A DNA stretch of 23,086 nucleotides from positions 1-23,086 of the IMG/VR virus record IMGVR_UViG_3300017743_000136, one strand, 5' to 3'. Positions 1 through 7,300 of this stretch are shown here, in pieces; within the stretch, counting starts at the first letter, position 1; every line of letters starts with the position of its first letter. A program made the position numbers and the translations under genes. The DNA is from a virus. The notes under the pieces were generated by a model. That model did no database searches and was not told the origin of the DNA. It worked only from the letters and a program-made list of their open reading frames with translations.

Positions 1-507
1 GTATTGTGGTTTAGTTAATCCTTCCACAATCGCTTTGCGCTTCGTGGAGCTTGTTAAGCATGCCCGCATGTGCCAACGATCAATCACAACACACCGAGCA
101 AGACGTGTCAACTCTATGCTCTTTGCAAATGCCCACGTTTTTGGCGAGCCATCATCGAGAGCTTTTGAGTCACCCTCGAGAAGGTCCCAAGCCTTGTGTT
201 TGTTGTTGTTGAATGTGCAAACGCGAACGTCACTAGGTTTCCCTCCATCGTGATGGACAAGCGCCAAGTTCAACGCGTCTAGCTTGTTGCGCTCCCAATC
301 GTTCATTGGGCTTAGCGCACTGATAACAGCAGCAGCAGTCCAAACATCACAACCAACTTCTTGCGCGATCAATTGAGCGTGAGCGTTCGCTTCCTCATAC
401 CACTCGCCACCTTGGCGTGCATCGCGTGCTGTCGCTCTGTCTCGCCATGTGCGAAGATTCTTGCGGATAACACTATCACTGACCTTTGTAAGACTTTGCT
501 TTTTCAT
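1..507 (-). CDS. Partial phage protein with HhH-GPD DNA-glycosylase-like features
   Basis: This open frame runs off the left edge of the window; 169 codons are visible and the C-terminus is missing. I chose the ATG at 507 because it overlaps the stop of the preceding small ORF as ATGA. The same frame stays open further upstream, so a longer product cannot be ruled out. Residues 55-75 (VWTAAAVISALSPMNDWERN) resemble a conserved block I recall from phage proteins of unknown function. Residues 120-130 (GSPKTWAFAKS) followed by VVIDRWHMR at 140-148 look like the hairpin Lys and catalytic Asp arrangement of HhH-GPD DNA glycosylases, with K123 and D143 as the candidates. This is a motif reading by eye, not a family match. 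Possible roles are base excision or DNA modification; a non-enzymatic relative is equally possible. Confidence 0.7.
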   Translation of the reverse strand, partial: MKKQSLTKVSDSVIRKNLRTWRDRATARDARQGGEWYEEANAHAQLIAQEVGCDVWTAAAVISALSPMNDWERNKLDALNLALVHHDGGKPSDVRVCTFNNNKHKAWDLLEGDSKALDDGSPKTWAFAKSIELTRLARCVVIDRWHMRACLTSSTKRKAIVEGLTKPQY

Positions 508-605
508 TTCTTCAGCATCAGTTTGATTATGATCACCCACATGGCAGCAGTAAGGCTTACAGTGCCTGCCCAAAACATTGAGAAGGTTCGCTTTGCCCTC
601 TTCAT
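504..605 (-). CDS. Tiny 33-residue putative membrane protein
   Basis: This short ORF encodes MKRAKRTF at its N-terminus, then a hydrophobic stretch at about residues 9-30 (FWAGTVSLTAAMWVIII) and a KLMLKK tail. That is the layout of a single-pass inner-membrane peptide. Three things support it as a real gene. Its ATG overlaps the stop of the 66-residue ORF as ATGA. Its own TGA overlaps the next ATG the same way. A full AGGAGG lies eight bases before the start, in a window where most genes have no Shine-Dalgarno sequence. No function can be assigned. A small membrane toxin or anti-host peptide would fit an early-region location but is only a guess. The strong ribosome site may also serve the downstream gene by coupling. 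Confidence 0.5.
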   Translation of the reverse strand: MKRAKRTFSMFWAGTVSLTAAMWVIIIKLMLKK

Positions 606-802
606 TTAAAGGCCCTCCTCCCGGCCTGCTTCTCAATCAACTTGAAGTCGAGAGTCTCGGTTCGCTTGATAATGTCGGTCATGACATCTTCATGACTTGC
701 GCGGAGCAGTGCTGCTTGTATGTCTGCAAGCGTGCTCCGTTGTTCCTCGAGCACCGTGATGATCTCACGGATTGTTTGCTTTGTCTTTGTTCTTTTGTTC
801 AT
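602..802 (-). CDS. Small hypothetical protein, 66 residues, helical
   Basis: The product is charged and probably all-helical, with a basic N-terminus (MNKRTKTKQ) followed by IREIITVLEEQRSTLADIQA, which has the heptad look of a coiled coil. I do not recognise a family. It lies 20 bases after the stop of the 83-residue gene and its stop overlaps the next ATG as ATGA, so it belongs to a four-gene leftward operon. No Shine-Dalgarno sequence precedes the ATG. Its position just after a sigma70-type promoter suggests an early gene, for example a small host-protein binder, but nothing in the sequence proves that. Confidence 0.6.
   Translation of the reverse strand: MNKRTKTKQTIREIITVLEEQRSTLADIQAALLRASHEDVMTDIIKRTETLDFKLIEKQAGRRAFK
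614..619 (-). promoter_or_regulatory. Strong Shine-Dalgarno AGGAGG
   Basis: On the minus strand AGGAGG lies eight bases before the ATG at 605, within the end of the 66-residue ORF. It is the clearest ribosome binding site seen in the window and decides the start of the 33-residue ORF. Confidence 0.55.
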
Positions 803-822
803 TTGTTCTTGTTGGTTGGTGA

Positions 823-1074
823 TTACTTAACAGTATCAATCAAGTAAGCTTCTCCGTTACCACTTGACATCGTCCAGAGGTTTTCACTCCCCGCAATACG
901 TGTGAGCGTTAACACATAGCCCGCATCGTTCACCTCTTGTTTCGTGATGCTGAAAGAGATCACCTTGTCACCTCTTGTTTCAAGGACTACAACCTCCTTG
1001 TTTTGCATTGTCAGGCCCCATCCGTGGATTTGATCAACGGCAGGTATTACTTGTTTCATTTGGCTTACATTCAT
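823..1074 (-). CDS. Small hypothetical protein, 83 residues
   Basis: This is the first gene after the roughly 400-base gene-free stretch and the sigma70-type promoter, and therefore the first gene of the left-hand operon. The sequence alternates short beta-like segments (KEVVVLETRG, KVISFSI, YVLTLTRI) and is neither strongly acidic nor basic, suggesting a small beta-rich domain. Two starts are possible: ATG at 1074 or ATG at 1059 (residue 6, MKQVIPAV). The leader is A-rich (GATAAAAAGAAAAA) without a Shine-Dalgarno sequence. I do not recognise a family and propose no function. Adjacent coding frames on the plus strand here are shadows. Confidence 0.6.
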   Translation of the reverse strand: MNVSQMKQVIPAVDQIHGWGLTMQNKEVVVLETRGDKVISFSITKQEVNDAGYVLTLTRIAGSENLWTMSSGNGEAYLIDTVK

Positions 1075-1192
1075 TTTTTCTTTTTATCTTGTTAGCTAGC
1101 TCAATAATTGGGCCAGTGGAGATACTACTATCAGTCCGTTTGGATTCTTGCAAGAAAAACTTTAAACTTTCTTCAAGGTTGTTTTGAGAAGG

Positions 1193-1219
1193 CTTGGTGT
1201 GACTTGGTGAGTCTTGGTG
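1193..1219. repeat. Three CTTGGTG direct repeats at 10-bp spacing
   Basis: CTTGGTG (CACCAAG on the minus strand) occurs at 1193-1199, 1203-1209 and 1213-1219, each separated by three bases, so the period is exactly one helical turn. Such phasing suggests a protein-binding array on one face of the DNA. No gene covers it convincingly. Confidence 0.75.
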
Positions 1220-1231
1220 CGTGTGAAGAGA

Positions 1232-1249
1232 AATCGCTAAGGAATCGCT
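1232..1249. repeat. AATCGCT direct repeat pair
   Basis: AATCGCT occurs at 1232-1238 and 1243-1249, followed by AAG and GAG respectively. A related TTCGCTGAGCC lies at 1428-1438. The copies are short and could be chance, but they sit in the same gene-free stretch as the CTTGGTG array. Confidence 0.4.
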
Positions 1250-1479
1250 GAGCTTTCAAAACGTAAAAACACCCACAAACACTCACACGCACCCATGCGA
1301 CCGGCTTAGCGCTGGCCAATCGATCACTTGTTGCTTCCCATTGATGCCCCCAGGCCCCCCTTGATCTCTTTGCGCTCCTTCGAGCTCGCCCGCCTGGCGT
1401 GAAGACGTCGCCAAGTTTGCGCTTCGATTCGCTGAGCCTGCGACGAGGCCCTACGGGGTGATGCGGCAAACTCTCCGTA

Positions 1480-1508
1480 TATATAACCCTCTCAGACTTT
1501 TTTGCCAA
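1480..1508 (-). promoter_or_regulatory. Sigma70-type promoter for the leftward (possibly early) operon
   Basis: Read on the minus strand, TTGGCA (1508-1503, five of six to TTGACA) is followed 17 bases later by TATATA (1485-1480, four of six to TATAAT). Transcription would start near 1473 and run into the gene-free leader and the four small genes at 1074-1. The -35 element touches the end of the intrinsic terminator at 1506-1546. Late readthrough would therefore be stopped just where host RNA polymerase could start. In T7, host-RNAP promoters drive early genes from the left genome end. The alternative is a phage-polymerase promoter, since TATACGGAGA resembles the core at 1976-1985. Confidence 0.5.
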
Positions 1509-1546
1509 AAATAGAACAGGGCCCCTAGCGATTACTAAGAGCCCTG
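1506..1546 (-). terminator. Rho-independent terminator after the 78-residue ORF
   Basis: On the minus strand CAGGGCTC (1546-1539) pairs with GGGCCCTG (1524-1517), an eight-base-pair stem with one G-T pair, followed by TTCTATTTTT. On the plus strand the same pair is a C-A mismatch and there is no T tract, so the minus orientation is favoured. It closes the packaging end of the late region. Confidence 0.75.
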
Positions 1547-1588
1547 CCTAATGAACAACACAATGCAAATATAGAGCATAAGGTTAAC

Positions 1589-1825
1589 TCAAGGCTTCTC
1601 TTCGTCAGACGATGAGGGTGGCCCGAAGTCAATCTCGATGCCATCTATATAGGAATTGAAAGATTCGTCAACAATATTTAATCCGACATTGAGCAGTCCT
1701 TTAGCTGCGAATGAATTGTCATAGATGACTCTGCACTGGTGCCGGGTGTCAGCCACAACAACCACATAGTTCTCGTAATGTTCGCCTAGGGTGGCTTTGA
1801 GTGAGTCGAGAGGGTCGTCAGGCAT
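1589..1825 (-). CDS. Small hypothetical protein downstream of terminase, 78 residues
   Basis: This acidic protein begins MPDDPLDSLKATLGEHY, has a central hydrophobic strand (NYVVVVADT) and ends in a Ser/Asp/Glu tail (PPSSSDEEKP). It lies alone between the T7-type promoter core at 1976-1985 and the intrinsic terminator at 1506-1546, so it may have its own transcription unit. The 10-bp repeat array occupies its immediate upstream leader, and no Shine-Dalgarno sequence is present. By position it corresponds to T7 gene 19.5, the last gene after the terminase, although I see no sequence similarity I can vouch for. The function is unknown. Confidence 0.65.
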   Translation of the reverse strand: MPDDPLDSLKATLGEHYENYVVVVADTRHQCRVIYDNSFAAKGLLNVGLNIVDESFNSYIDGIEIDFGPPSSSDEEKP

Positions 1826-1874
1826 ACTTAAAGATACTTAGAGTTACTTAAAGTATCTTTAAGATATCTAAGAG
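1825..1874. repeat. Five-unit degenerate 10-bp repeat array (TACTTAAAGA type)
   Basis: Consecutive 10-base units are TACTTAAAGA, TACTTAGAGT, TACTTAAAGT, ATCTTTAAGA and TATCTAAGAG. The array lies directly before the ATG of the 78-residue ORF, downstream of the large terminase gene. T7 and its relatives carry short repeats of the CCTAAAG type beside their terminal repeats, and this array has similar wording and position. That makes a role in concatemer processing or packaging plausible. Control of the small ORF is the alternative. Confidence 0.7.
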
Positions 1875-1913
1875 ATGTAGTTGTAAATGAATAAAATTAA
1901 AGAATATAGTGGT

Positions 1914-1933
1914 CTCTTAGTCATCTCTAAGAG
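1914..1933. repeat. Inverted repeat CTCTTAG / CTAAGAG
   Basis: CTCTTAG (1914-1920) and CTAAGAG (1927-1933) form a seven-base inverted repeat with a six-base spacer. The half-site CTAAGAG recurs in the last unit of the array at 1825-1874 (CTAAGAG at 1868-1874), so both may be bound by the same protein. Confidence 0.5.
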
Positions 1934-1975
1934 TACTTATAGAGAGAAAACACCCCTTGTCAATAGTCTTTTTAT

Positions 1976-1998
1976 TCTCCCTATACGATCATTGATAT
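1976..1998 (-). promoter_or_regulatory. T7-type single-subunit RNA polymerase promoter candidate
   Basis: On the minus strand the sequence ends in GTATAGGGAGAAT, with +1 expected at the first G (1981). The ten bases TATAGGGAGA are identical to the -4 to +6 part of the T7 consensus. The upstream recognition part does not match T7, as expected for a polymerase of different specificity. It lies just after the large terminase gene, where T7 has phiOR, and would transcribe the 78-residue ORF after a leader of about 155 bases containing the repeat array. The phage's polymerase gene is not in this window. Confidence 0.5.
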
Positions 1999-2028
1999 AA
2001 GACATTTATAATGAATCATTTACAACAA

Positions 2029-3708
2029 CTACCAAGTGAGGATGTTTTCACTTCCTTTTCGTGTTTTATAATATGCCTCTGCATACTTTTCTAGCTCCAT
2101 TTTAAGATCGTCCTCCTTTCGCTCTAGGATGCGTTCTGACGCGTCTTGGGCCATTTGGGCGGCCCAGTAGCCAACCGCCATCGAAAGCGCGTCTAAGCGG
2201 TCGTCATGCGTCACAGCGCCCCTGTCACGAGTTATACGAGTCATCTGGTAGATTAACTGGTATTTCAGTGAGTGGTCCTTAGGATAGCTCTGAGTCGTCT
2301 CGTAGTCGTTCTGGATGACCTTCGGGTCAACCACAAGCTTATGGCCTGTCATCACGGGCTCGAGGGTATCAATGATCCTTCGTTCTTTCTGTGTGCTGTG
2401 CCTCACTTCCTCAATGGTGCACGGATGGACCTTGCGAAGTATTGGTTTTAGTAGTTCAACAAACATACCATCCCCGAAGTTACTCTCTACAACGATCTCA
2501 TTGACCTTGTGTTCTTTTGCGGTCATCGAAAGGAACTTAAGGGTTTCCTCAGAGTAGCCTCCTTGGACCCCTCCAGCCGCCGTGACATAAAGGAAACCAT
2601 TAAGCATCTTAACGACTGCGTAGCCTGTCTCGTCCTTGCCTCGTCCTGACGGGTCGATTGACATGACGCTCCCGGTATACTTAACGTGTTCGCCAAGCAC
2701 CTTCATCGGGCGATAGAATCTGTCTCCGGTCATCCCTACGTTAGGTATTGATCCGTCCCACTCGAGCTCTGGGTCCCGAGCCCACACTAGGCGTTCGGGG
2801 GCCAGTTCGTTGTCAAGGGACATCACGATAAGGTCCGCAAGCTTCAGCGGATACTTTTCGACGTCACTAAGGTTTGAGTCCAGCATAAATTGAAGAGCAT
2901 ACCCGGCAGAGCCGTAGGATACTTTACGTTCGGCAAGGTCTACGTCAGAGAACCGGAGTGGCTCTGTGGACCTTCCTTTTTGTTCTATATCAACACAACA
3001 ATCAGCGATGTGCCCATCGTAACGCTTAGCGCTTTGGTCTGGGGTGACATACTGAGCAGGCCAGATGCGGGTCTGGTAGCCACGCTCGGTTAGCTGTCGG
3101 TATATTGTGTCTTCGCATTGTGGCGTCCCCAAGAAGATAACCTTTGAGTCATCAAGTGGCTTAATGATCGCATCGAACTCTTTGACTTGTTCTCCGAGCT
3201 TGTCTCGCATCATTTGGGTTGCCGAGTTGTTTGGCACCTCGACGTCATCAGCAACAATGATGTCTGCACGAGACCCAGTCAGTTGAGATGTAATACCCAG
3301 GGACTTGACGGAGGGCGCGTGGGCCGCTGGGGCCGGACCGACGTCGAATGAGATCTTACTGAATCGTTGTTTGTCTTGGGGGATGAGGTGCTTAAGTAGG
3401 GGCATCTCATGGATAAGCCTAAGAGTAAAAGTTGAGAAGTCATCTGCTCGAGTTTTTGAAGCAGAGACAACAAGTATATTCTTTGAGGGATCGAGGAGCA
3501 ACTGGTGGACAACATAAGCAGAGCAAATCCAGCTTTTTCCAACGCCTCGAAAGCCTTGAATAACTGCTCGCTTGTCTCCGTGCTGCATGTAATCCGCGAT
3601 CTCATATTGAATAGTTGTGGGGGCAGGTAGGTTTAGTTGCTTCCAGACAAGGTAAAGGAAGTTACGGAAGTCTTTAAGCTGTGATGCTGTTTGTTTTATA
3701 TCAGCCAT
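2029..3708 (-). CDS. terL: Terminase large subunit (T7 gp19-like)
   Basis: This is the ATPase-nuclease motor that pumps concatemeric DNA through the portal into the prohead and cuts it. The 559 residues are close to T7 gp19 (586). The N-terminal ATPase has a Walker A at residues 52-59 (GFRGVGKS) and a Walker B at about 150-157 (IIVADDVE) with D154, D155 and E157, followed by IFLGTPQ at about 191-197 as a coupling-motif candidate. The C-terminal RNase H-like nuclease shows D352 in SIDPSGRGKDE, E408 in VVESN and D502/D503 in HDDRLDAL. The start overlaps the HNH gene by eight bases. No Shine-Dalgarno sequence is evident, so coupling to the upstream gene is likely. Everything needed for activity appears intact. 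Confidence 0.95.
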   Translation of the reverse strand: MADIKQTASQLKDFRNFLYLVWKQLNLPAPTTIQYEIADYMQHGDKRAVIQGFRGVGKSWICSAYVVHQLLLDPSKNILVVSASKTRADDFSTFTLRLIHEMPLLKHLIPQDKQRFSKISFDVGPAPAAHAPSVKSLGITSQLTGSRADIIVADDVEVPNNSATQMMRDKLGEQVKEFDAIIKPLDDSKVIFLGTPQCEDTIYRQLTERGYQTRIWPAQYVTPDQSAKRYDGHIADCCVDIEQKGRSTEPLRFSDVDLAERKVSYGSAGYALQFMLDSNLSDVEKYPLKLADLIVMSLDNELAPERLVWARDPELEWDGSIPNVGMTGDRFYRPMKVLGEHVKYTGSVMSIDPSGRGKDETGYAVVKMLNGFLYVTAAGGVQGGYSEETLKFLSMTAKEHKVNEIVVESNFGDGMFVELLKPILRKVHPCTIEEVRHSTQKERRIIDTLEPVMTGHKLVVDPKVIQNDYETTQSYPKDHSLKYQLIYQMTRITRDRGAVTHDDRLDALSMAVGYWAAQMAQDASERILERKEDDLKMELEKYAEAYYKTRKGSENILTW

Positions 3709-3925
3709 TTCTTGAGCGATTACGCCTTTTTGATTGAATCCTTAGGTTTGCTCGTGTGTTGTTGTTGGGGTTCCTGTCCTTATGATCAACGTCCTTCCCC
3801 TCCAAAGTCTTCCTACCTACCTTTTTAATCATCAACCTTCGTGCCGCGTTGCGTCCAGCCCTGCGTTTCTTCTGGGTCGGCTTAGCGTGGTAGGTGTTGT
3901 ATTCGTTCTTGTAATTTCTAGCCAT
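3701..3925 (-). CDS. Small HNH-type nuclease domain protein
   Basis: This very basic 74-residue protein has the HNH core DVDHKDRNPNNNTRANLR at residues 45-62. It matches the DHxxxNxxNNxxxNLR pattern of HNH endonucleases associated with phage genomes (D47-H48, N55/N56, N60). The N-terminal 45 residues are rich in Lys and Arg and probably contact DNA. It is shorter than usual homing endonucleases and no extra DNA-binding module is visible. It lies between the terminase subunits, overlapping both by eight bases. HNH proteins beside terminases are known in other phages to assist DNA cleavage in packaging. Here that role is an inference; a free-standing mobile nuclease is the alternative. Confidence 0.75.
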   Translation of the reverse strand: MARNYKNEYNTYHAKPTQKKRRAGRNAARRLMIKKVGRKTLEGKDVDHKDRNPNNNTRANLRIQSKRRNRSRNG

Positions 3926-4154
3926 TGGACGTCATGTCTACGATTCGGTCTACATTGTCATCATGGAATGGTAATGCATTCACCAACTCGTGTAATGGGG
4001 AGCTATCGGTGGCCACAGCACTCACGTTGTTATCTTTGAGGAACTGCCTGACTGTCGATAGGTCAGCCGTGGTGGCCTCCCCTGACTTAACGCGCAGCAA
4101 GAACTCGTCGATGAGGAGGTCCTGTAGTTCGTATAGTTTATCTGATTTATCCAT
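3918..4154 (-). CDS. terS: Terminase small subunit (T7 gp18-like)
   Basis: The small terminase subunit recognises phage DNA and delivers it to the large subunit. The protein is 77 residues from the ATG at 4154 (MDKSDKLYELQDL), and acidic and helical overall. Residues 16-38, with FLLRVKSGEATTADLSTVRQ, resemble the ERVKSGEATAADLNVARQ-type segment I associate with small terminases of T7-like phages. I preferred this start over the ATG at 4187 because it follows the preceding stop by a single base; the upstream extension overlaps that gene. T7 gp18 is 89 residues, so the size fits. The stop overlaps the HNH gene start by eight bases. The call rests on this motif, the size and the position before the large subunit. 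Confidence 0.8.
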   Translation of the reverse strand: MDKSDKLYELQDLLIDEFLLRVKSGEATTADLSTVRQFLKDNNVSAVATDSSPLHELVNALPFHDDNVDRIVDMTSNG

Positions 4155-4155
4155 A

Positions 4156-4305
4156 TTATTTAATTTCCTTAATGATTTTGATAGCAAGGTAAGTCAGGGT
4201 TGCTAGTCCTACACAGATAGCAACAACAGTATTGACTCGCTCAAGAGTAAGTGTCCCGAGGAGTCCGGTGAATCCAATGAATGATGGCATGTATGATGAG
4301 TTCAT
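4156..4305 (-). CDS. 49-residue membrane protein, possible class II holin
   Basis: This ORF starts at ATG 4305, two bases after the stop of the large internal virion protein, and ends one base before the small terminase start, so it fits the operon exactly. The product has a short polar N-terminus (MNSSYMPSF), a moderately hydrophobic stretch at about 9-20, a stronger helix at about 24-42 (VNTVVAICVGLATLTYLAI) and a charged tail (KIIKEIK). T7 gene 17.5, the holin, sits immediately before gene 18 as this ORF does, and is 67 residues long with one membrane helix. Position and topology therefore suggest a holin. A second holin candidate lies at 20043-20228, and one of the two may have another membrane role. 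Confidence 0.65.
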   Translation of the reverse strand: MNSSYMPSFIGFTGLLGTLTLERVNTVVAICVGLATLTYLAIKIIKEIK

Positions 4306-4307
4306 GT

Positions 4308-7300
4308 TTATCTTGCGGCTCGTTTTGCTGCGATATAACGCTGATATAGCTCTGGGTTTTCTCTAAGAGTCTGGGCCCTTGCTGATAACCTATAAGCATT
4401 AATTAGCTTTCGGATAGATTTTACCCTAGGACTTTCAGCGCCTGTTATATCTTTCATGCTATTGTCAGGCATGTCTTGGTAGCGTTTCGTCTCAAACAAC
4501 TTCTTGAGTCGTTCTCTTAGGGTTTTCCCTCTGATTTTTTTTGTCCCCATGAGTTCTAGCATCCGGTCATATGATTGTTGTCCGGTCTCTGGGTTGTAGT
4601 AGTCTTTCATGTTCAGTTCTTCTACGCCTTGCCTTAAGAAGTGTCCAGGCTTCCCAAAGCCCGCCCCTAAGTTTGCAAACTCATAGTCTACAATGTTCTT
4701 AGTTGCATCCTTCATATACAAAGGATTAATGATTCCCATTGCTCCTCCTGTTGAATCCATAGTCTCTACTTCTCCAAGGAAGTTACGACGAGGAGGAAGT
4801 TTTTCTTCTAAGCCTGGGGTTCGTTTAATCATGTAATCAACAATACTTCTCACCTCTCTGAGTGGTCGGTCTTCTTGGACGTTCATTGTTTGATTAACAA
4901 AGTTAGGAACAAATCCCCCTGCGATACTACCAACAAACCTCTCAGTGTTATTAAGTGGGTCTTTTAGGACTTTGAATAAGTTGTCGATACCTTGCACATA
5001 TGATTTGTTGGTTACGTTGTTGGAGAACGCTAAAGCTAAAGATCCAAAGACCATAGACATGTCTCTTTCATCAAACTCGTTGTATTTTGTGGCCTCACTT
5101 ATATCTGCTATGATACCTAACATGGTAGCCATCGGATCAAGGCGGTTGTAGCTGACAATCTTGTCCCCAATCTTAATTGAATACTGTTGGTTATCCATCT
5201 CCCACGCTTTCCTTTGATTCTCTTCTCGAGGACCAAACCCGCTAATAAACTTCTCACTGCCTTGGCTTTGGAACATGTAAAGGAGTGCAGCGGTCGAAGC
5301 CACTGAGGTTGCCATTTTACCGCGAAGCTCTGCACGCTCTGTAGGCCCTGCCTTAGATAAGGTTTCCCGGTAATCTTTGCTAAGCCTTTTAATGCCTTCT
5401 AGCGGTAACCCAAAAGGAGACCTTTCAATACCAAACGTAAGTAGGTTGGTTGGTGTTCGGACAAATGGAATAATAGCTGTAAGCCAAGGGTTCTGCACAG
5501 TCATGTGAGAAAGTCCCTTAACAATGCTGTTCTCTGAGTCTTGGGTGTGTGTATTGACCTTTGCTATTTGTTCTGCTCGGGCGGCTAGTGCCCCTCGGTT
5601 TCCATAGTCAAGCTCAGTGCCGTCAGGGAGAATTAAGTTTCTTTGTTTCTTCTGTTCTTGGATATATTTATTAATGAAGACTTCTGCTTCAGTGAACCTA
5701 AGCTTCTTTTTCTCTGCCATTTCCTTAGCAGTCTCAACAAGGTTCTGTTCGTTAAACACTCGGCCAGTCTCAGTGACATGAGCATCTACTCCTTTATACA
5801 CATACTCTCCAAGTTGTTTTCCTGATAAGTTCTTAGCTTTTCCTTTCAGTGCTAACTCGGTCATTACATAGCTCCGGTAAGACAAAGCCTTAAAGAATTC
5901 ATCACCAGTAATAAGCCCCCTTGAAGGTAATCTAGTTATTGTTCCAATAGTATTAATAGCGGTGCCAAATGCATTCTGTTGGTCAGAGCTAATTGCATGT
6001 TGAGAATTTTTAGCGTCATCAAACTGCCTTGAGTTAGGGATACTAATTGCCTCCCCTGACTTTGCGGCCCTTACGGCTAAATCAAACGCATCTGCGATAG
6101 CCACCGTATCAAAGGCATAGCGAAGGGTTGCGCGTGCAAGCTCTGGGTTACCTGTAAGAAGAGCCCCTCCAGCACGTTCCAGTGTTGTCATTGCATACGT
6201 AATCGCAGAGCCAATCATGTTAATGTTGAAGGTGGACACTCCAGAGAGTAGCGAGTTAATCCAATACTCACGCACAATATCAAACATGCGCTTACCTCGA
6301 GATGCCTTAGCAATCTTGTTGAGTCCTCCTTGGATGTCATCAGTGGTCCGAGCCGCAAGAACTAGTTGTAGTAGCTTCTGTTGACCCATGCTGCCTCGGC
6401 GCTCATCTTTATACCGAGCTATGGCTTCCTTACTTTGATTCTCAAGCTGACTAAGTGACGTATCAAATCTATTCGACTTAACATCTTGGTAGATATATTT
6501 CCGTTGAAGCATCAACAAAGAAGGGAACCTTCCATAGAGCCCCCAGATGCGCTGAGTTCCTACCATCAGTTCCATTTGTTGCAGCATCTGTGCATACTTC
6601 TCATCATAAAGATCAAACATATTCTGATCCCCAGACTGCTTAGCACGCTCAAAGGCATCACTAGCTGCTTTAGCTAGGTCACTTATCTCTTCCCCAATCA
6701 TGTTGTTGAGTAAGCGAATGGCTTGTTGATCCTTCAACATCTCTTCATACTTACCTTCGAGGCCTTCAGCTTTCCCTTCTAGCTCTTTGATGTAACGGGT
6801 AAGGTTGTTCTTGTTACCTCCGAAAGCACTTGTGAGTTCATCTGTGATTTTCTCTAAGCTATCTTTGGGATTCAGTAGCTCTTCTTTAGTTGTCTTTGCA
6901 AGCTTGTCGCTTTCTTTAAGCACCGACTCTTGCTCTTCTACAAGTGCGCGTGCGATGGTAATAAAATCTTTCTCTTCTGAAATAGTCCTAATGACTCCTT
7001 TAAGTGCCGTAAGGCCTCCCCCTGGCCCTTTATCTTTGAGCACTCGTTTCACGGTAGCCCTCAAAACATCTTCGCTTTCTGTATCAGTGCGTGGGGCTGG
7101 GTCAACTGCCTGACCTTTATCGTCCATCATTTTCCCAATAGGAACTTCCTCGGCTGCACTCTTTGCCGTTACTTTCCCTCCTTTAGCTTTTAAGTAGAGG
7201 GCTACTTCATCTTGTAGTTCTTCTGGGAGTTGTTTAAAGCTTAATTGTTTGTCTCCTTCTCCAAAGAATGAAACTTCAACATGATCAGGGGAAGTCCGGT

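Larger units (their letters stand above)
1075..1470. other. Gene-free stretch, possible genome-end or early leader region
   Basis: About 400 bases without a convincing gene lie between the sigma70-type promoter and the first gene of the left operon. The part from about 1190 to 1470 looks more GC-rich and less protein-like than its surroundings. It includes runs of GTG/GGGTG on the minus strand at about 1270-1300 and two short direct-repeat families described separately. A weak promoter-like pair, TTGCAA with TAGTAG 17 bases later, sits at about 1120-1150 on the minus strand. In T7 the equivalent position holds the terminal repeat, flanking short repeats and early promoters, and this stretch could be the same. 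I cannot define terminal-repeat boundaries from one copy. Confidence 0.45.

Noticed and set aside
35-609. Plus-strand ORFs of 72 and 82 codons at the left end
   Set aside because: They are antisense to the long minus-strand frame that contains glycosylase-like motifs and runs off the window edge.
1173-1508. Minus-strand ORF of 111 codons
   Set aside because: It starts with TTG inside the T tract of the terminator, overlaps the sigma70-type promoter, and its Arg/Ser/Pro-rich product looks like read-through of GC-rich noncoding DNA. I treat the region as gene-free, at moderate confidence.
1924-1946. Plus-strand sequence ACTTATAGAGAGA resembling a T7 promoter end
   Set aside because: It would transcribe antisense into terL, its match to the consensus is scattered, and the sequence is better explained as part of the AGAG/CTTA repeat-rich stretch.
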